NCBI GenBank assembly: GCA_937901145.1
Contig: CALCHE010000228.1
Location: forward strand, 12,336 to 76,335
Direction of reading: 5' to 3'
DNA: 64,000 nt
From: an uncultured Clostridia bacterium
Lineage (GTDB): Bacteria; Bacillota; Clostridia; Oscillospirales; Acutalibacteraceae
Position numbers and translations under genes: made by a program. Below the pieces are notes generated by a model that was given only the letters and a program-made list of their open reading frames with translations, made no database searches and had not been told where the DNA came from. This document shows, piece after piece, positions 60,500 through 64,000 of this stretch (positions are counted from its first letter, which is position 1; every line of letters starts with the position of its first letter).

Positions 60500-61283
60500 A
60501 TATATAAATTTTATGATGACTTTTAATCTTGTCCATAGCGCTTTTTTCCAGTCTTGATACCTGTGCCTGCGAAATGCCTATTTCCTGTGCTACCTCAGTC
60601 TGGGTCATTCCGTTCATAAATCTAAGAGAAAGTATTCTCTTTTCTCTTTCACCGAGGTCGTTGATTGATTTTTTCAGCAAAATCTCATCTATCCAGTTTA
60701 CATCGCTGTTGCTGTCACCGATCTGATCCATAACGTAAATCGTATCGCCGGCATCGTAATATACAGGCTCATAAAGAGAAACAGGGTCTACTATTGCTTC
60801 GAGAGCGATGACCACATTTTCTCTTTTAACACCTAATTTTTCTGCTATTTCCTCTACGGTGGGCTCTTTCTGGGTTTCATTGATTATCTGCTCTTTTATC
60901 TGCATAGCGTGGTAAGCAGTATCTCTTATTGAGCGACTGACTCTTATGGGATTATAGTCGCGAAGATATCTTCTGATTTCACCTATAATCATCGGAACAC
61001 CATAGGTGCTGAATCTGAGATTTAGACTGATATCGAAATTGTCGATGGCTTTAATGAGACCTATGCAGCCGACCTGAAACAAATCGTCGATGTTTTCACC
61101 TCGGGATGTGAAGCGCTGAATAACGCTCAGAACCAGACGTAGATTTCCGTTTATGAGTTCCTCGCGCGCTCTTTTATCGCCTGATTTAGCTTTTATCATC
61201 AGTTCTTTTATCTCTTTTTCACTTAGTGTTTTAAGTTTTGAGGTGTCTATACCGCATATTTCCACTTTGTTATAATAGTTCAA
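60498..61283 (-). CDS. sigG: Sporulation sigma factor G
   Basis: SigG directs late gene expression in the forespore. The 261-residue protein matches SigG along its length. It has NKVEICGIDTSKLKTL at the start, the RLVLSVIQRFTSRGENIDDLFQVGCIGL region 2, FSTYGVPMIIGEIRRYLRD, and the C-terminal EKRILSLRFMNGMTQTEVAQEIGISQAQVSRLEK. The start is a TTG preceded by GGGGGT. It stands alone; spoIIGA and sigE are not next to it in the window. Confidence 0.95.
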   Translation of the reverse strand: MNYYNKVEICGIDTSKLKTLSEKEIKELMIKAKSGDKRAREELINGNLRLVLSVIQRFTSRGENIDDLFQVGCIGLIKAIDNFDISLNLRFSTYGVPMIIGEIRRYLRDYNPIRVSRSIRDTAYHAMQIKEQIINETQKEPTVEEIAEKLGVKRENVVIALEAIVDPVSLYEPVYYDAGDTIYVMDQIGDSNSDVNWIDEILLKKSINDLGEREKRILSLRFMNGMTQTEVAQEIGISQAQVSRLEKSAMDKIKSHHKIYI

Positions 61284-61447
61284 AATCCGTTACCCCCACA
61301 AATATCCGTTAAAATAATTATTGACCTGCCGGTATTATTTTAACAGTTACATTTGTTGGAAAAAGTATTTTATAAAAAAGAATTTGACGATTTTTGTCAG
61401 TTAGTGTATAATTATGATGTCAGATATTAAAGGAGATTATTTGCGGT

Positions 61448-62578
61448 ATGTGTAAGAAAAGCATAATGTTTCTGCTCTCGGCCTTAACTGTTTTTGCCGT
61501 GTCTGTTTTATGTGTAAGTGCAGAGTGTCAGCACGATTTTTCTCCGTCGGATTTTAATACTAATTTGATTGTAAATGATGATATGTCACATTCGTATTTT
61601 TGCAGAAATGGTTGTGGCGCATACGGTACGGTCAGTGGCGGTGAAAGGGGAAAAGAACTCTGTACATTAGTTATTGTTTCTCAGACGGAACCTGATTGCA
61701 TAAGCGAAGGGAAGAAGATTTATGCGTGCAGAGTCTGTTTCAGCAATAAGATTGAAGTCGTGGATAAAATTCAGCACAGTTATTCTGCGGTACGCACATT
61801 TCCTACTTGTACACAGCAGGGATATGACACTCATACCTGTACAGTGTGTAAAGATAGTTATCGGGATAATTACACAGAGAAGCTGAAGCATATTGCTGAC
61901 GGCGGTGTGATTGAAGTTTTGCCGACCTATGAAAAAGAGGGTTTATGCAAAGTCTCCTGCAGAATGTGCGGTGCCTTACTCGAAAGCAAAAGCCTGAGTA
62001 GGTTTTTCAGAGAGGAAGAACTGCATTCTTACACAGCAAAGGTAAATAATCTGAAAAGTATGAAAAGTAGTACCTCTGCTGTTAAATTAGTATGGGACAG
62101 AGCAAAAGGTGCAGATTTATATAAGGTTTCCTTCAGCGCAGACAAGAAAAAATGGAATGTGCGTACGACGGATAGGCTTTACATAACACTCAAAGGACTC
62201 AGTGCCTCACAATTATATTATTTTAAAGTTACCCCTTTCAGTAACGGCGCAGAAGGGGAGGAAAGTGAAGTCTTTTCAGTCTGCACCAAACCCGAAAAGG
62301 TGGTGCTTACTAAAGTAAAGTCAGCAAAAAAGTCTACTGCTGCATTGAAATGGAAGAAGCAAAACGGAGTCAGCGGATATGAGATTTCTTATACTGCTGA
62401 CAGCTTCAAGAAAAAGAAAACTGTCAAGACGGTATCGGTGAAAAAAGGAACATCAAAAACCATCAGAAGGCTTAAGAGTGGTAAAAAGTATTATTTCAGA
62501 GTCAGAGCATATAAAAAATACGGTGCGGTAAAAATCTACGGTGCTTACGGTAAAACAAAGAGCATAAGAATAAAATGA
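61448..62578 (+). CDS. Secreted Fn3-domain protein
   Basis: The 376-residue protein has a Sec signal peptide (about residues 1-25, ending LCVSA). The first 170 residues hold repeated Cys-containing units (CRNGCGAYG, YACRVCFSNK, HTCTVCKDSY, CRMCGALLESK) like repeat modules of clostridial surface proteins. Two fibronectin type III domains follow (about 200-275 and 280-376, with the typical YYFKVTPFS and YYFRVRAYKKYG ends). The C-terminus is basic. It is probably a cell-wall or extracellular protein. Confidence 0.85.
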   Translation: MCKKSIMFLLSALTVFAVSVLCVSAECQHDFSPSDFNTNLIVNDDMSHSYFCRNGCGAYGTVSGGERGKELCTLVIVSQTEPDCISEGKKIYACRVCFSNKIEVVDKIQHSYSAVRTFPTCTQQGYDTHTCTVCKDSYRDNYTEKLKHIADGGVIEVLPTYEKEGLCKVSCRMCGALLESKSLSRFFREEELHSYTAKVNNLKSMKSSTSAVKLVWDRAKGADLYKVSFSADKKKWNVRTTDRLYITLKGLSASQLYYFKVTPFSNGAEGEESEVFSVCTKPEKVVLTKVKSAKKSTAALKWKKQNGVSGYEISYTADSFKKKKTVKTVSVKKGTSKTIRRLKSGKKYYFRVRAYKKYGAVKIYGAYGKTKSIRIK

Positions 62579-62585
62579 AACACTG

Positions 62586-62614
62586 TTGAAAATAAAACAG
62601 TATTATGTTATAAT
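62586..62614 (+). promoter_or_regulatory. Promoter of the GH2 gene
   Basis: TTGAAA at 62586-62591, a 17-nt spacer, and TATAAT at 62609-62614. An inverted repeat ACTGTT (62582-62587) with AACAGT (62596-62601) overlaps the -35 box. Confidence 0.75.
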
Positions 62615-62667
62615 ACTGGCAAATATTTCTCAGGAAAGGACAGAACATTTTTGTTCGGGAGAAAATT

Positions 62668-64000
62668 ATGAAGTATCAGATAAAAAAACTCAGTATCAAC
62701 GATTTTTCTGTCTATGAGCAGAACAAGCTTGCAGGCAGAAGCTATTTCATTCCGTATAAGGACAAGGAGAAACTGCTTAAGCAGACTGTCCTTACGGAAA
62801 GATATTCAAGCGACAGGGTCACAGTACTTTCAGGTGATTGGAAGTTCAGATATTTTGAAAAGATTTCACGTCTTCCTACTGTTATTGACACAGAAGGAAT
62901 GAGCTTTGACGACATCAGGGTTCCGTCTACCTGGCAGAGAACAGGCTACGAAAACCCCTGTTATCTTAACACAAGATACGAGTTTCCTATGACTCTTCCA
63001 AATGTACCCGATGAAATGTCTGCAGGTGTATATTTCAAAAAATTCACTATCAGAGATATAAGTAATCCTATCATTACTTTTCTTGGCGTGTGCTCCTCTC
63101 TTACTCTTTATGTGAACGGAAAATATGTCGGATACAGTGAAGGCAGTCATAACAGCGCAGAATTTTCTCTTGACGGTTTCGTTAACGAGGGAGAGAATGA
63201 GCTTCTGGCTATTGTTTCCAAATGGTGTAACGGTACATATCTCGAATGTCAGGATATGTTCAGGGAAAACGGCATTTTCCGTGATGTTTATATAACTGAA
63301 AATCCTTCTGAATATATTTTCGATTTCCACGCAAAAACCTGTGAGAAATCCGAGGGATATTCTTTAGAAATCGATGCCGATGTTTTAGGTGACAGCTTCA
63401 GCGGTAAAACTGTTTGTGCTGAGCTTATGAAGAACGGAAAAATCATTTCGGTTAAGGAAGCTCCTGCCGCATACAAGATAAATCTTGACTTTGGTGTGCT
63501 TAATGTCAGCACCTGGACAGCCGAAACTCCGGAGCTTTATACTCTGGTGCTTTCCCTAAAAAACGGAGAAGAGATAATGCAGTGCCTCAAACATAATATC
63601 GGATTCAAAACTGTTAAAATCGATGGAGAGAAGTTCTTCTTTAATTCCAGACTTATCAAATTCAAGGGTGTAAACCATCACGACACTCACGAAAAAACAG
63701 GCTATGTTATGAGCGGTGAGGACCTTCTTAAGGATGTTCTTCTCATGAAGAAGCTTAATGTAAATGCGGTCAGAACATCCCATTATCCTCCTGATCCTAT
63801 CCTTCTTTATCTCTGTGATGAATACGGCCTTTATGTAATTGATGAGGCTGATATAGAAACTCACGGCACACAGCACGCTGAGAATCTCAGACCGACGCTG
63901 AAAGCCAATATCATCAGTAACGATAAGGAATGGTTACCTCGTTATGATGACAGAGTAATGAGAATGTATGAAAGAGATAAAAACCATCCTTCGATTACCA
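62668..64000 (+). CDS. lacZ: Beta-galactosidase, GH2 family (partial)
   Basis: The frame opens at the ATG at 62668 (preceded by GGGAG) and runs off the right edge, giving 444 residues with no stop. GH2 layout is visible: N-terminal sugar-binding domain (DIRVPSTWQRTGYENPCYLNTRYEFP, GVYFKKFTI, SEGSHNSAEFSLDGFVNEGENEL), immunoglobulin-like domain, and the start of the catalytic barrel (FKGVNHHDTHEKTGYVMS, NAVRTSHYPPDP, YVIDEADIETHG). The acid/base region would follow beyond the window. A cytoplasmic enzyme, as no signal peptide is seen. Confidence 0.95.
   Translation, partial: MKYQIKKLSINDFSVYEQNKLAGRSYFIPYKDKEKLLKQTVLTERYSSDRVTVLSGDWKFRYFEKISRLPTVIDTEGMSFDDIRVPSTWQRTGYENPCYLNTRYEFPMTLPNVPDEMSAGVYFKKFTIRDISNPIITFLGVCSSLTLYVNGKYVGYSEGSHNSAEFSLDGFVNEGENELLAIVSKWCNGTYLECQDMFRENGIFRDVYITENPSEYIFDFHAKTCEKSEGYSLEIDADVLGDSFSGKTVCAELMKNGKIISVKEAPAAYKINLDFGVLNVSTWTAETPELYTLVLSLKNGEEIMQCLKHNIGFKTVKIDGEKFFFNSRLIKFKGVNHHDTHEKTGYVMSGEDLLKDVLLMKKLNVNAVRTSHYPPDPILLYLCDEYGLYVIDEADIETHGTQHAENLRPTLKANIISNDKEWLPRYDDRVMRMYERDKNHPSIT

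Noticed and set aside
1..64000. CRISPR array, insertion sequence, prophage or integrase
   Set aside because: No regular spaced repeats, transposase, recombinase or phage structural gene was seen; the window is mostly housekeeping genes.

Overview
The window is a moderately AT-rich chromosomal segment of a spore-forming Firmicute. It looks like a clostridial gut or rumen type, probably Oscillospirales/Ruminococcaceae. Supporting signs are a SigG sporulation sigma factor, an hrcA-grpE-dnaK-dnaJ operon with a perfect CIRCE operator, a T-box leader in front of alaS, a preQ1-type leader in front of queT, a BMP-type nucleoside uptake system, AGGAGG-type ribosome binding sites, and sigma-A promoters with very regular 17-nt spacers. 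I saw no phage, insertion sequence, CRISPR array, rRNA or tRNA gene.

Layout. 1-2.4 kb: an ECF sigma factor translationally coupled to a membrane-anchored beta-propeller protein that runs off the left edge. 2.5-4.2 kb: a cloverleaf-like inverted-repeat element, a secreted Cys-rich protein, and three tiny leaderless amphipathic peptides, each unit with its own strong promoter and terminator. 4.2-9.1 kb: the class I heat-shock operon. 9.1-12.5 kb: an MBL-fold hydrolase, a SLOG protein and uvrC. 12.5-13.8 kb: an XRE regulator, a second secreted protein and a fourth tiny peptide, resembling the first peptide locus. 13.9-16 kb: a membrane protein overlapping a condensation/acyltransferase-like enzyme. 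16-21.2 kb: a nucleoside ABC transporter with pyrimidine-nucleoside phosphorylase. Its likely BMP binding lipoprotein lies at 23-24.2 kb on the other strand, behind a leader hairpin that buries the ribosome binding site. 21.3-27 kb: a small frameshifted membrane protein, an orphan E2-type acyltransferase, ung, glmM and a beta-helix acyltransferase-like protein. 27-27.85 kb: a roughly 570-nt apparently noncoding transcription unit with consensus promoter, conserved-looking stems and a terminator. 27.9-31.4 kb: queT with its riboswitch, an MFS transporter, and two proteins of unknown role. 31.4-37.5 kb: glpK, an Ldh_2-family dehydrogenase, an M20 peptidase, nadE and a GNAT protein. 37.5-41.4 kb: rfbA, an ABC exporter and a TetR regulator. 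41.4-50.9 kb: a long housekeeping operon (alaS, HIT, PRTase, comEC, holA, rnmV, ispF, ArsC-like, DUF896, thiamine pyrophosphokinase, small Cys protein). 51-54.6 kb: the glycolytic operon pgk-tpiA-gpmI. 54.7-57.3 kb: a lipoprotein and a GH13 alpha-glucosidase. 57.4-60.5 kb: a deoC-deoD-deoB-cdd nucleoside salvage operon. 60.5-64 kb: sigG, a secreted Fn3 protein and the start of a GH2 beta-galactosidase.

How the genes work together. Nucleosides are imported (BMP lipoprotein, two-NBD ATPase, two permeases), split by the phosphorylases at 19.9 and 58.1 kb, deaminated by Cdd, and their pentose is fed through DeoB and DeoC into glycolysis, whose lower-half genes lie close by. The least explained parts are the two loci of tiny amphipathic peptides paired with secreted proteins and the large noncoding RNA candidate. 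These are the best candidates for undescribed biology here.
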